Shown: one piece after another, positions 54,199 through 61,880 of the stretch | Position numbering within the stretch: position 1 is the stretch's first letter | How the letters are laid out: each line of letters begins with the position of its first letter | Source: Sphingomonas sp. LR60 | GTDB taxonomy: Bacteria > Pseudomonadota > Alphaproteobacteria > Sphingomonadales > Sphingomonadaceae | Length of the DNA stretch: 64,000 nucleotides | Assembly (NCBI RefSeq): GCF_036855935.1 | Contig: NZ_JASPFK010000001.1 | Location: 3,040,501 to 3,104,500, forward strand | Reading direction: 5' to 3' | Notes under the pieces: generated by a model | The model's input: only the letters and a program-made list of their open reading frames with translations | What the model was told of the DNA's origin: nothing | Databases searched by the model: none | Position numbers and translations under genes: made by a program

Positions 54199-54719
54199 TG
54201 ACCGTGACCGTCAAAGGCTTGGATCAGGTCCAGCGCTATATCAGGAATGCGCCCACCCGCATCACCCGGGTGCTGCAGGGCGCCGGTCGCATTTCAGGCA
54301 AGGTGGTCGGCCAAGAGGCGCAGGAAAACGCGCCCTCCGACGAGGTAGAGGTAACCGTCGCCGCCAAGGCCCTCGATGGCCGCATCAAGGTGCGGATCGA
54401 TGTCGCCAAAGGCTGGGGCCGATCGCTCGCGATCTGGGCCGAATACGGCACCGCGGGCCACTACATCAGCGTCGACGCGCGTCAGTCGGGCGGAAGGACC
54501 GCGCGGCGCACCAATAAGCTCGAGCGCGACGGCGTGCTGGTCATCAACGGCCAGCCGGTCGGCAAAACCGTCTGGCACCCGGGCGCGAAGCAGGAAGCCT
54601 TTATGCGGCCCGCGCTCGACAAGAAGCGCGCCGAGGCGATCCGTGCCGGGCAGGCCTTCATCAACGAGCAGGTCCGCAAAGGTGCCCTGGCTGGTCGCCC
54701 GATCGACGAGGTGGACTGA
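54198..54719 (+). CDS. HK97 gp10-family tail completion protein
   Basis: The 173-aa product VTVKGLDQVQRYIRNAPTRITRVLQGAGRISGKVVGQEAQENAPSDE...WAEYGTAGHYISVDARQSGGRT...WHPGAKQEAFMRPALDKKRAEAI has the HK97-gp10-like pattern, with the AEYGT and HPGxxxxPFMRPAxxxK-type motifs. It overlaps the preceding stop by one base and shares a base with the next start. Confidence 0.88.
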   Translation: MTVTVKGLDQVQRYIRNAPTRITRVLQGAGRISGKVVGQEAQENAPSDEVEVTVAAKALDGRIKVRIDVAKGWGRSLAIWAEYGTAGHYISVDARQSGGRTARRTNKLERDGVLVINGQPVGKTVWHPGAKQEAFMRPALDKKRAEAIRAGQAFINEQVRKGALAGRPIDEVD

Positions 54720-55120
54720 TGACCAGCGTCGAGATCCTCGGGTTGCTCCTGCGCGGTCATGAGCCGCTGACGGACGTGGTGCCGATCGCGCGCATCAAGG
54801 CTGGCCGGCTGCCGGAAGACGCCGCCTTGCCATCACTGCTGATCCGCGAGGTCAGCATCGTTGATCGGCACACGCTCAGGCGCACCGGCTGGTCGCGCTC
54901 GACCGCGCGCGTGTCGGTGATGGTGCGCGCCGTCTCCTACGCCGACCAGCTCGCGGTGATGAAGCTGGTCCGCGGAATCCCGACCGGCGCGATCGGCGCG
55001 GTCGGCGATGCCGGCAGCGTGGTGGTTCATCTCGCCGGCGGTGGCCCTGACGTGATCGGGCCGGCCGACACCTTCGAGAAGACGCAAGATTTCCGGGTGG
55101 CCTTCGACACCCTGGACTGA
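54719..55120 (+). CDS. Tail terminator-like protein (DUF3168-type)
   Basis: The 133-aa product EILGLLLRGHEPLTDVVPIARIKAGRLPEDAALPSLLIREVSIVDRHTLRRTGWSRSTARVSVMVRAVSYADQLAVMKLVRGI...FEKTQDFRVAFDTLD has the size, order and strand pattern of tail terminator or tail completion proteins in this gene position. The family match is by pattern, so the name is provisional. Confidence 0.75.
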   Translation: MTSVEILGLLLRGHEPLTDVVPIARIKAGRLPEDAALPSLLIREVSIVDRHTLRRTGWSRSTARVSVMVRAVSYADQLAVMKLVRGIPTGAIGAVGDAGSVVVHLAGGGPDVIGPADTFEKTQDFRVAFDTLD

Positions 55121-55170
55121 CCTTCCGCCCGGCCCCTCCCGCCGTGCGGCTGTTCCCCTGGAGAAACCGC

Positions 55171-55407
55171 ATGAACAAGAAGCATTACGCCGCGCGTGAT
55201 TTCAGCGACGCGGGCACGCAGCGCAATTTCACCGCCGGCGAGCACGTCGACGTGAGCGCGGCCGAGCTGGCCAACTACCGCGCAGCCGGCCTGGTCAACA
55301 CCGACGGGCCGCAGGAGCCTGAGGCTGCTGTCGCCGAGGTCACCACCACCACCGCGGCGCCGGCGAAGCCGAAGCGCACGCGCAAGTCGAGCAAGACGCT
55401 CAACTGA
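55171..55407 (+). CDS. Small phage structural protein (78 aa)
   Basis: The ATG at 55171 follows GGAGAAACC. The product begins MNKKHYAARDFSDAGTQRNFTAGEHVDVSAAELANYRAAGLV and ends in an Ala/Thr/Lys-rich tail. It resembles in outline the 51-aa protein at 53386, and the two may be related. Role unknown; it is placed between the terminator and tail tube genes. Confidence 0.7.
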   Translation: MNKKHYAARDFSDAGTQRNFTAGEHVDVSAAELANYRAAGLVNTDGPQEPEAAVAEVTTTTAAPAKPKRTRKSSKTLN

Positions 55408-55475
55408 CCCGCCTTGCCCGCATCCGCGGGTGACTGCAGCCGGCAGTTCCGGCTCGCCCACAGGGAGAAAACACC

Positions 55476-55916
55476 ATGGGTTCCACCACCGCGGCGGGCA
55501 CGGCGCTCGCCATTTCCGCCGGCGCCCCGGCCGCACAGACCGCGGCCGGCTTCGCAGCGCTCGCCTTCACCGAGATCGGCGGCATCGACAAGATCGGCAC
55601 GATCGGCGCGAGCTTCGGCAAGACCGAGTTCCAGCCGCTCAAGGGGCCGAAGGACAAGCTGAAGGGGGCGGTCGATTACGGCCAGCTCTCGCCGTCGGCC
55701 GCTTACGACGAGGCCGACGCTGGTCAGACCCTGCTGCGCACCGCCGCTGAGGACGAGACCAACAAGCTCTACGCCTTCAAGGTCACGTATCCGACCGGCG
55801 CAGTCCGCTACTGCCAGGGCCGCGTGTTCGGTGCGCCCGAAAGCGTCGATGGTGCGGAATCGGTGCTGATGATCAACGCCGACATCGGCATCTGCACCAA
55901 GCCCATCAAGGCCTGA
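55476..55916 (+). CDS. Major tail tube protein
   Basis: The 146-aa product has a glycine/alanine-rich start, then FAALAFTEIGGIDKIGTIGASFGKTEFQPLKGPKDKLKGAVDYGQLSPSAAYDEADAGQTLLRTAAEDETNKLYAFKVTYPTGAVRYCQGRVFGAPES, the pattern of siphophage tail tube proteins (beta-sandwich ring subunits). GGGAGAAAAC precedes the ATG. A strong hairpin follows it, and the tail chaperone genes come next as expected. Confidence 0.85.
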   Translation: MGSTTAAGTALAISAGAPAAQTAAGFAALAFTEIGGIDKIGTIGASFGKTEFQPLKGPKDKLKGAVDYGQLSPSAAYDEADAGQTLLRTAAEDETNKLYAFKVTYPTGAVRYCQGRVFGAPESVDGAESVLMINADIGICTKPIKA

Positions 55917-55951
55917 TCCCAACCCCATTCCGGCCCCTAGCCGGATCATGA

Positions 55952-55995
55952 GCATCGGCCCGCCCTGCGCTTCGCGGGACGGGGCGGGCCGGTGC
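55952..55995 (+). terminator. Strong hairpin after the tail tube gene
   Basis: GCATCGGCCCGCC (55952-55964) pairs with GGCGGGCCGGTGC (55983-55995), a stem of about 13 bp with a loop that itself can fold. There is no T-run. As with the hairpin after the capsid gene, it follows a gene whose product is needed in many copies. Confidence 0.6.
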
Positions 55996-56030
55996 ATCCC
56001 GCGAAACTTCCCGCGAAGGAAACATTTGCC

Positions 56031-56453
56031 ATGAAGATTGCCTTGCTCGCCTCGGTTGCGACCGCCTTTTGCCACCTCAAGGGTCCCGACGGGGTCCCGC
56101 TCTTCGACGCCGGCGAGAAGGTCGGCATCGACCTGTTCGGCCCGGGCTCGGCCGAGCACGGCCAGATCGAGGAGCGTCAGTCGGCGCGCGTCGTGAAGCG
56201 CATGGCCGACAACGAGAACAAGATCGCGCACGTGCCGCTGGCCACCCGCCGCGTCGAGGCGGCCGAGGATCTGGCTACGCTGACCGCCGGCTTCCGCCAC
56301 ATCGAGCATGATGGGCCCGACGGCACCCCGCTTTCCGGCACGGCGCTCTACCACGCGGTCTATTCCGACCCGGCGCTCGGCTGGATCAAGGAGCAGGTCG
56401 TCAAGTTCGTTGGTGACTGGGGAAAGTTCACGCCCGGCTCGCCGACGAGCTGA
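56031..56453 (+). CDS. Tail assembly chaperone, short form (lambda gpG analogue)
   Basis: AAGGAAAC precedes the ATG at 56031. The 140-aa product is KIALLASVATAFCHLKGPDGVPLFDAGEKVGIDLFGPGSAEHGQIEERQSARVVKRMADN...LYHAVYSDPALGWIKEQVVKFVGDWGKFTPGSPTS. It would coat the tape measure protein during tail assembly. Near its 3' end the GGGAAAG heptamer allows a -1 shift into the next frame, producing a longer fused form. Identification rests on position before the tape measure gene and on the frameshift site. Confidence 0.82.
   Translation: MKIALLASVATAFCHLKGPDGVPLFDAGEKVGIDLFGPGSAEHGQIEERQSARVVKRMADNENKIAHVPLATRRVEAAEDLATLTAGFRHIEHDGPDGTPLSGTALYHAVYSDPALGWIKEQVVKFVGDWGKFTPGSPTS
56420..56426 (+). promoter_or_regulatory. 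Programmed -1 ribosomal frameshift site GGGAAAG
   Basis: In the zero frame of the chaperone gene the bases read G GGA AAG, which is the X XXY YYZ slippery pattern and the same heptamer used by lambda G/GT. A -1 shift after AAG continues VHARLADELILWVRQMAWLNA in the overlapping frame without a stop until 56884. Confidence 0.85.
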
Positions 56454-56884
56454 TCCTCTGGGTGCGGCAGATGGCGTGGCTCAATGCCACGCCGAAGCCG
56501 CCCACCGGATCCAGGCGAGCCGATCCGGAGCGTCAGGTCAGCCGCCTGACGCGGATCGACCAGCTGAAACGGGACAAGCTGCCGATCCCGATGCCGCCGA
56601 ACCCGGCGCCGCACATCACCGGCTGGCTGATCGCCATGGGCATCGTCCAGCCGACCGGCATGGGGATCGCGGCGCTGGGATGGGCGGAGATCGCCGGCTG
56701 GCAGCAGTCGATGTGCATCCGCCTGTCGCCCTGGGAAGCCAACCTGCTGCGCACGCTGTCCTCGGCCTACGTGGCCGAGAGCCGCCGGGCCGAGAGCGAA
56801 TTGTGCTCCGCCCCGCATCAGGTCGCGGTCACGCAACGCGAAATCGACGTCGAAGTAGCGCGGCTCGAGCAGCTGCTGGGATGA
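56426..56884 (+). CDS. Tail assembly chaperone extension (T part of a G-GT fusion)
   Basis: This frame is entered by the -1 shift at 56420-56426 and yields, with the first part, a fusion of about 284 aa. It could also start alone at the GTG at 56462 or ATG at 56471, but both lie very near the stop of the short form and the frame is open upstream to the slip site. The product contains LTRIDQLKRDKLPIPMPPNPAPHITGWLIAMGIVQPTGMGIAALGWAEIAGWQQSMCIRLSPWEANLLRTLSSAYVAESRRAES. In lambda the T domain recruits tail tube subunits. Confidence 0.8.
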   Translation, partial: VHARLADELILWVRQMAWLNATPKPPTGSRRADPERQVSRLTRIDQLKRDKLPIPMPPNPAPHITGWLIAMGIVQPTGMGIAALGWAEIAGWQQSMCIRLSPWEANLLRTLSSAYVAESRRAESELCSAPHQVAVTQREIDVEVARLEQLLG

Positions 56885-56894
56885 GGAGGTCCGC

Positions 56895-59800
56895 ATGGAC
56901 GAAGACGGCTCCCCCGGCTTTGGCGTCGGTTTCGACATCGACTTCGGCGACAGCTTCGGCGGGCTCAAGACGCTCGACGATCTGATCGGCTCGACGGCTG
57001 CCAACGCGGTGCGCGAATTCCAGCGCATCCAGGGCGCGGTGGTGAGCGGCACCGACCTCAAGCGCGCGGCCGACGAGTTCCGCTCGCTTGGCCGCGAGAC
57101 CCGCAGCGCCGCGCAGGACTTCGCCCGGGTCGAGCGCGAGACCGAAAGCCTGGTGCGTCAGCTCGAGCGGCAGAACGCCACCTTCGGCATGTCGCGCCAG
57201 GAGCTGCAATCGCTCAAGATCGCGACAGCGGCCAAGGCGGCCGAAGACCGCGGCATGGTCGAGCTGGTCGGCCGCCTGCGCACCGAGGAAGCGCTCCTCA
57301 ACGATCAGCGCGCCAAGGCCGCCGCGGCAACCGCGGCCGAGGCGCAGGCGACGCGCGAGGCAGCGCAGGCCTATCACATGTTCGAGGCGGCCGCCCGGAA
57401 GGGCGCCGAGGCGATGCGTGAGGCGGCCGCGGCCGAGAAGGCGTTGGACGCCGAGCGCCATGCGCAGGGGATCCGCTCGGCCGCGCTCGCCTATGAGATG
57501 TTCGAGGCCCGGGCCCGGGCAGGCGCGCGGGCGATGCGCGAGGCCGATGCCGAAGCGCGTAAGCTGTCGCTCGAGCAGACCGCCCAGGAGGCGCGCAGCG
57601 CTGCGCTCGGCTTCCAGCTCTTCGAGACGCACGCCCGCCAGATGGCGCAGGCCGCGCGCGATGCCGCCCAGGCGGAGGCCACGCTCGCGCGCGAGACTTC
57701 CGCGGTTCGTGCGTCGCTCGACCCGATGTTCGCTGCGCAGCGCCGTTTCGACGACGAGATGGATCGCGCCGATCGGCTGCTGGCCGCCGGCGCGATCAGG
57801 CAGCACGAATATGCCGCCGAGACGAACCGCGCGCGTGAGGCGCTGGCAGCGCACGCGCGCCAAGTCGCCGGCACCGGCGACGTCGTTGCAACCGGCTCGA
57901 AGAAGTTCGCCGCCGGCGTCGACGAGGTCGAGAAGTCGGTTCGTCGGCAGGGCTTCGCCGTCCAGCAGCTCGCGCTGCAGTCGCCCGACATCATCCAGGG
58001 CCTGCTCACCGGGCAGAAGCCGCTGACGGTCCTGATCCAGCAGGGCGGCCAGCTCGTGCAGGTGGCAATGATGGCGCAGGGCGGGATCCGCGGCTTTGCC
58101 GCCGAGATCGGCATGTTCGCGCTGCGCTTCGCGCCGCTGATCGGCCTCGTCGGCGCCGCGACTGCTGGCTTTGCGCTGTTCAACCGCTGGATCAACCAGG
58201 GCGTCACCAACGACGATCTGACCCGTAACCTCGGCAAGATCACCGGCGGCGCGAACGCGACCAAGGCCGAGCTGTTCAAGCTGAAGGACGAGACGGTCAC
58301 CTGGGCCGACACGTCCAAGGCCATGTTCGATGTGGTTGGCAAGGACGTGATGGCCGTCTTCGTCAACGACGTGAAGTCGATGGGCAAGGACGTGAAGACG
58401 CTGCTCGACGATCTCACCTCCTACGGGCGGCAGGCATTGGCAGGCCTGTACGCCGGTCTCGCGGGCACGAAGTCCTATCTCGGCGAGATCGAGAAGGGTG
58501 GCTTCCTGGGGCTGGGCAAGATGCTCGTCGGACAGGGCGATCCCAAGCTGCTCGAAAAGACCTATGGCGCTGCGTACAACGCGGCCGATAGCTATCTGAC
58601 GAAGCTGGGCGGCCGGATCCGCAAGGCGGCCGTTGACAATGCTCGCGACCGGCTCGCCGACAAGATTGGCTTCAATGATCCAAAGTCGCCGAAGGTAGAC
58701 CGCCACGCCGAGCAGCTCGCGCGCCTGGCCGCGGCCGAAGAGGCGCAGATCGCCGGCCAGTACAAGATCGCGGCTGCGTACCGGGTATCGGGCGCCGCAG
58801 CGCTGATCGCCGAGGCCGAGGTGAAGGCTGAGACCGCGGCAATCCTCAAGCGCGGCGAGGCCGAGGCGTTCATCTCGCGCCAGATCCGGCTTGCGGTCGC
58901 GCAGCGCGTCGCGGATTCCGCGCGAAGCTCGGCCGCCATGCGGGAGCAGGCCGCGCAGCAGCAGCTGGTCAACGACGACGTTGCCGCCGGCGTCATCCCG
59001 GCCGAGCGCGCCGCGGAGCTGCTGAAGGACCGCATGGCGGATCTTCCGCTGCTCGCCGCGCTCGAGGCCGCGCGCACCATCAAGGGCAAGGAGGGCACGC
59101 GCGCCGTCGAGGAGGCCAACAAGGCGCTCGCCGACGCTCGCGCGGCACGCGACGCGCTCACCGATGCCGAGCGCCGCGCCGCACTGCAGGCCGCGCAGGG
59201 CGGTGCCAACGATCGGCTCGAGCAGCTCCAGGAAGAGATCCGCCTGATCGGTGCGACTGACGCGGCGCGCGCGCGATCGATGGCGATCCTCACCGCGACC
59301 CAGGAGGCCGCGCGCCGGCAGTGGACCGGGCCCGATGCGGCGAAATACATCGAGACGCAGGCGAAGATCGCCGAGGGCGAGGTGCAGCGCCAGCTGCTCA
59401 CCGACGCGCTCAACAACAGCCTCAACCATCAATCCGAGCTGCTCGACGGCATCGCCACCAACGTCACCAACGCTGCGCGCGGCATGGCCGACGCGTTCGG
59501 CGACGTCGGGCGTGCGATCGGCGATACCGCCGCGATCTTCGCGCAGTTCCGTGCCGACCAGCAGCGCCTGACCGACGTCTATCGCCAGCAGCTGAAGATC
59601 GCGAACCAGCTGCCGGCAGGTGAGGCGAAGACGGCCGCGCTGCGCCGCGCCAACGCGCAGTATGAGGTGCGAACCGCGACCGCCCAGATCGGGCTCTACG
59701 GCGACATGACCTCGGCCGCGAAGGGCCTCTTCGATGAGAAGAGCCGCGGCTATGCCGCCCTCATGGCGGCCGAGAAGGTCTACCGCGCCTTCGAGTTCGC

Positions 59801-61880
59801 CATGTCGGTCCGCGCGATGGTCCAGGACGTCAGCGAGACGATCGCGTCGGTCGCGAACAGCGGCGCCCGTGCTGCGGCGAACGGCGCCGAGGGCGTGTCG
59901 GCGCAGGCCAAGCTGCCCTTCCCGTTCAACCTGGCCGCCATGGCAGCGACCGCGGCCGCGCTTGTTGCCGCCGGCGTCACGATCTTCTCGTCGCGCAGCA
60001 GCGGCGCGAGCGCGCCGGTGACCAACACCGGCACCGGTACCGTGCTCGGCGATCCCGCCAAGCAGTCGGAGAGCCTCAAGCGCTCGGTCGACAACCTGGC
60101 CGGCATCGAATCCGCCACCAGCATCTACACGCGCGAGATGCTGGCTTCGCTGCGCTCGATCGAGGGCGCGATCGGCGGGGTTGCGGCGCAGATCGTACGC
60201 GCCGGCGACGTCGACGCGTCGGCCGGCGTGACCGAGGGTTTCCAGAAGAACCTGATCGGCTCTGTGCTCAGCAAGATCCCGCTGATCGGCGGCATCCTGG
60301 GCGGGCTGTTCGGCAGCAAGACCGAGGTGACTGGCAGCGGCCTGTTCGCCAAGGATCAGACCCTCGAAAGCATCCTCTCGCGCGGCTTCGACGCGTCCTA
60401 CTATTCGGACGTCAAGAAGACCTCGAGCTTCCTCGGCATCAAGACGGGGTCGAAGACCTCGACGCAATACACCGGCGCGAGCGGCGAGCTCGAGGGGCAG
60501 TTCACACTGATCCTGCGCCAGTTCAACGACGCGATCGCGTCGGCCGCCGGGCCGCTCGGCCAATCGACCGACGAGATCCAGCGCCGGCTTAACGGCTTCG
60601 TGCTCAACCTCGGCAAGGTCGATCTCAAGGGCCTGACGGGCGAGCAGATCGAGGAGAAGCTCAACGCCGTGTTCGGCGCCGCGGCCGACAACATGGCCGC
60701 GGCCGCGTTCCCGGGCCTGTCGCGCTTCCAGAAGGCCGGCGAGGGTGCATTCGAGACGCTGACGCGCGTCGCCTCGACCGTCGAGGCTGTCACCACCGCG
60801 CTCGATCTCCTGGGCGGCAGCAGCCGCGTGCTGGGCATCGACATGAAGGTGGCGCTTGCCGATCAGTTCGACAGCGTCAGCGACTTCACCGGGGCGGTGC
60901 AGGCCTATGCCGACGCCTATTACACCCAGGAGGAGAAGCAGGCGGCGCAGGCGGCGCAGATGAACCGCGTGTTCGCGAGCCTCGGCCTGACGGTACCGCA
61001 GACGCTCGCCGGCTTCCGCCAGCTCGTCGAGGCGCAGGACCTCACCACCGCGGCCGGGCGCTCGACCTATGCCGCGCTGCTCAACCTGGCGCCGGCGTTC
61101 GCAGATCTGAAGACCGCCATGGACGGTGCCAAGAGCGCAGCCGACGTGCTCGCCGAGCGGCAGGATCTCGAGCGCCAGCTGCTCGAGCTGTCGGGCAACA
61201 CCGCGGCGATCCGCGCGCTCGAGCTCGCCAAGCTCGATGCCAGCAACCGCGCGCTGCAGGAGCAGATCTGGACGCTCCAGGACGCGCAGGAAGCGGTCAA
61301 GGCGGCCAAGGAGCTGAGCGACGCGTGGAAGTCGGTCGGCGACACCATCATGGACGAGGTCAACCGGATCCGCGGCTTGAACGAGGCCGACACCGCCGGC
61401 GGGTTCGCGGCGATCATGAGCCGCTTCAACATCGCCTCGAACGCTGCGCGAGGCGGCGACCAGGACGCCGCCAAGACCCTGCCGCAGCTATCGCAGGCGC
61501 TGCTCGCGGCGGCCGCGAACGCTGCGACCAGCAAGCAGGAGCTCGACCGGGTCAAGGCGCAGACGGCGGCATCGCTCGAGGCGACCTACTCGGCGATCAG
61601 CATCTTCGCGGCGAACGCCGGTGGGCCTGGCACGGCCGCGAACGATCAGCTGAGCGCCAGCTCGGCGGCGAATGAGGCGGCGAGCGCATCGCAGCTCTCG
61701 GAAGACACGCTGGCCGAGACGCTGGCGCAGCTGCTCGAGGAGACCGTCGGTATGCGTCGCGAGAACAACGCCGGCCATGCCGCCACTGCCGGCAACACCG
61801 GTCGCATCGCAAAGAAGTGGGATGCCGTGACCGAGGCCAGCGGCGGCGACGCGATCAGCATGACGCTGGCCGCCGCATGA
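56895..61880 (+). CDS. Tail tape measure protein
   Basis: The tape measure sets tail length. The 1661-aa product is helical and Ala/Glu/Arg-rich at the N-terminus (about residues 50-330, coiled coil, with repeated MFEAAARKGAEAMREA / MFEARARAGARAMREA units). It has hydrophobic stretches near residues 390-430 (MFALRFAPLIGLVGAATAGFALF) and 1010-1035 (FNLAAMAATAAALVAAGVTIF), and a long C-terminal region. GAGGAGG lies six bases before the ATG. It follows the chaperone frameshift pair and its stop overlaps the next start as ATGA. Confidence 0.93.
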   Translation: MDEDGSPGFGVGFDIDFGDSFGGLKTLDDLIGSTAANAVREFQRIQGAVVSGTDLKRAADEFRSLGRETRSAAQDFARVERETESLVRQLERQNATFGMSRQELQSLKIATAAKAAEDRGMVELVGRLRTEEALLNDQRAKAAAATAAEAQATREAAQAYHMFEAAARKGAEAMREAAAAEKALDAERHAQGIRSAALAYEMFEARARAGARAMREADAEARKLSLEQTAQEARSAALGFQLFETHARQMAQAARDAAQAEATLARETSAVRASLDPMFAAQRRFDDEMDRADRLLAAGAIRQHEYAAETNRAREALAAHARQVAGTGDVVATGSKKFAAGVDEVEKSVRRQGFAVQQLALQSPDIIQGLLTGQKPLTVLIQQGGQLVQVAMMAQGGIRGFAAEIGMFALRFAPLIGLVGAATAGFALFNRWINQGVTNDDLTRNLGKITGGANATKAELFKLKDETVTWADTSKAMFDVVGKDVMAVFVNDVKSMGKDVKTLLDDLTSYGRQALAGLYAGLAGTKSYLGEIEKGGFLGLGKMLVGQGDPKLLEKTYGAAYNAADSYLTKLGGRIRKAAVDNARDRLADKIGFNDPKSPKVDRHAEQLARLAAAEEAQIAGQYKIAAAYRVSGAAALIAEAEVKAETAAILKRGEAEAFISRQIRLAVAQRVADSARSSAAMREQAAQQQLVNDDVAAGVIPAERAAELLKDRMADLPLLAALEAARTIKGKEGTRAVEEANKALADARAARDALTDAERRAALQAAQGGANDRLEQLQEEIRLIGATDAARARSMAILTATQEAARRQWTGPDAAKYIETQAKIAEGEVQRQLLTDALNNSLNHQSELLDGIATNVTNAARGMADAFGDVGRAIGDTAAIFAQFRADQQRLTDVYRQQLKIANQLPAGEAKTAALRRANAQYEVRTATAQIGLYGDMTSAAKGLFDEKSRGYAALMAAEKVYRAFEFAMSVRAMVQDVSETIASVANSGARAAANGAEGVSAQAKLPFPFNLAAMAATAAALVAAGVTIFSSRSSGASAPVTNTGTGTVLGDPAKQSESLKRSVDNLAGIESATSIYTREMLASLRSIEGAIGGVAAQIVRAGDVDASAGVTEGFQKNLIGSVLSKIPLIGGILGGLFGSKTEVTGSGLFAKDQTLESILSRGFDASYYSDVKKTSSFLGIKTGSKTSTQYTGASGELEGQFTLILRQFNDAIASAAGPLGQSTDEIQRRLNGFVLNLGKVDLKGLTGEQIEEKLNAVFGAAADNMAAAAFPGLSRFQKAGEGAFETLTRVASTVEAVTTALDLLGGSSRVLGIDMKVALADQFDSVSDFTGAVQAYADAYYTQEEKQAAQAAQMNRVFASLGLTVPQTLAGFRQLVEAQDLTTAAGRSTYAALLNLAPAFADLKTAMDGAKSAADVLAERQDLERQLLELSGNTAAIRALELAKLDASNRALQEQIWTLQDAQEAVKAAKELSDAWKSVGDTIMDEVNRIRGLNEADTAGGFAAIMSRFNIASNAARGGDQDAAKTLPQLSQALLAAAANAATSKQELDRVKAQTAASLEATYSAISIFAANAGGPGTAANDQLSASSAANEAASASQLSEDTLAETLAQLLEETVGMRRENNAGHAATAGNTGRIAKKWDAVTEASGGDAISMTLAAA

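Noticed and set aside
56829..60563. A 1244-codon open frame on the minus strand opposite the tape measure gene
   Set aside because: It is the antisense shadow of a high-GC coding gene. Its translation is Arg/Leu/Asp-rich without domains, and the plus-strand tape measure gene has a good ribosome binding site and operon context.
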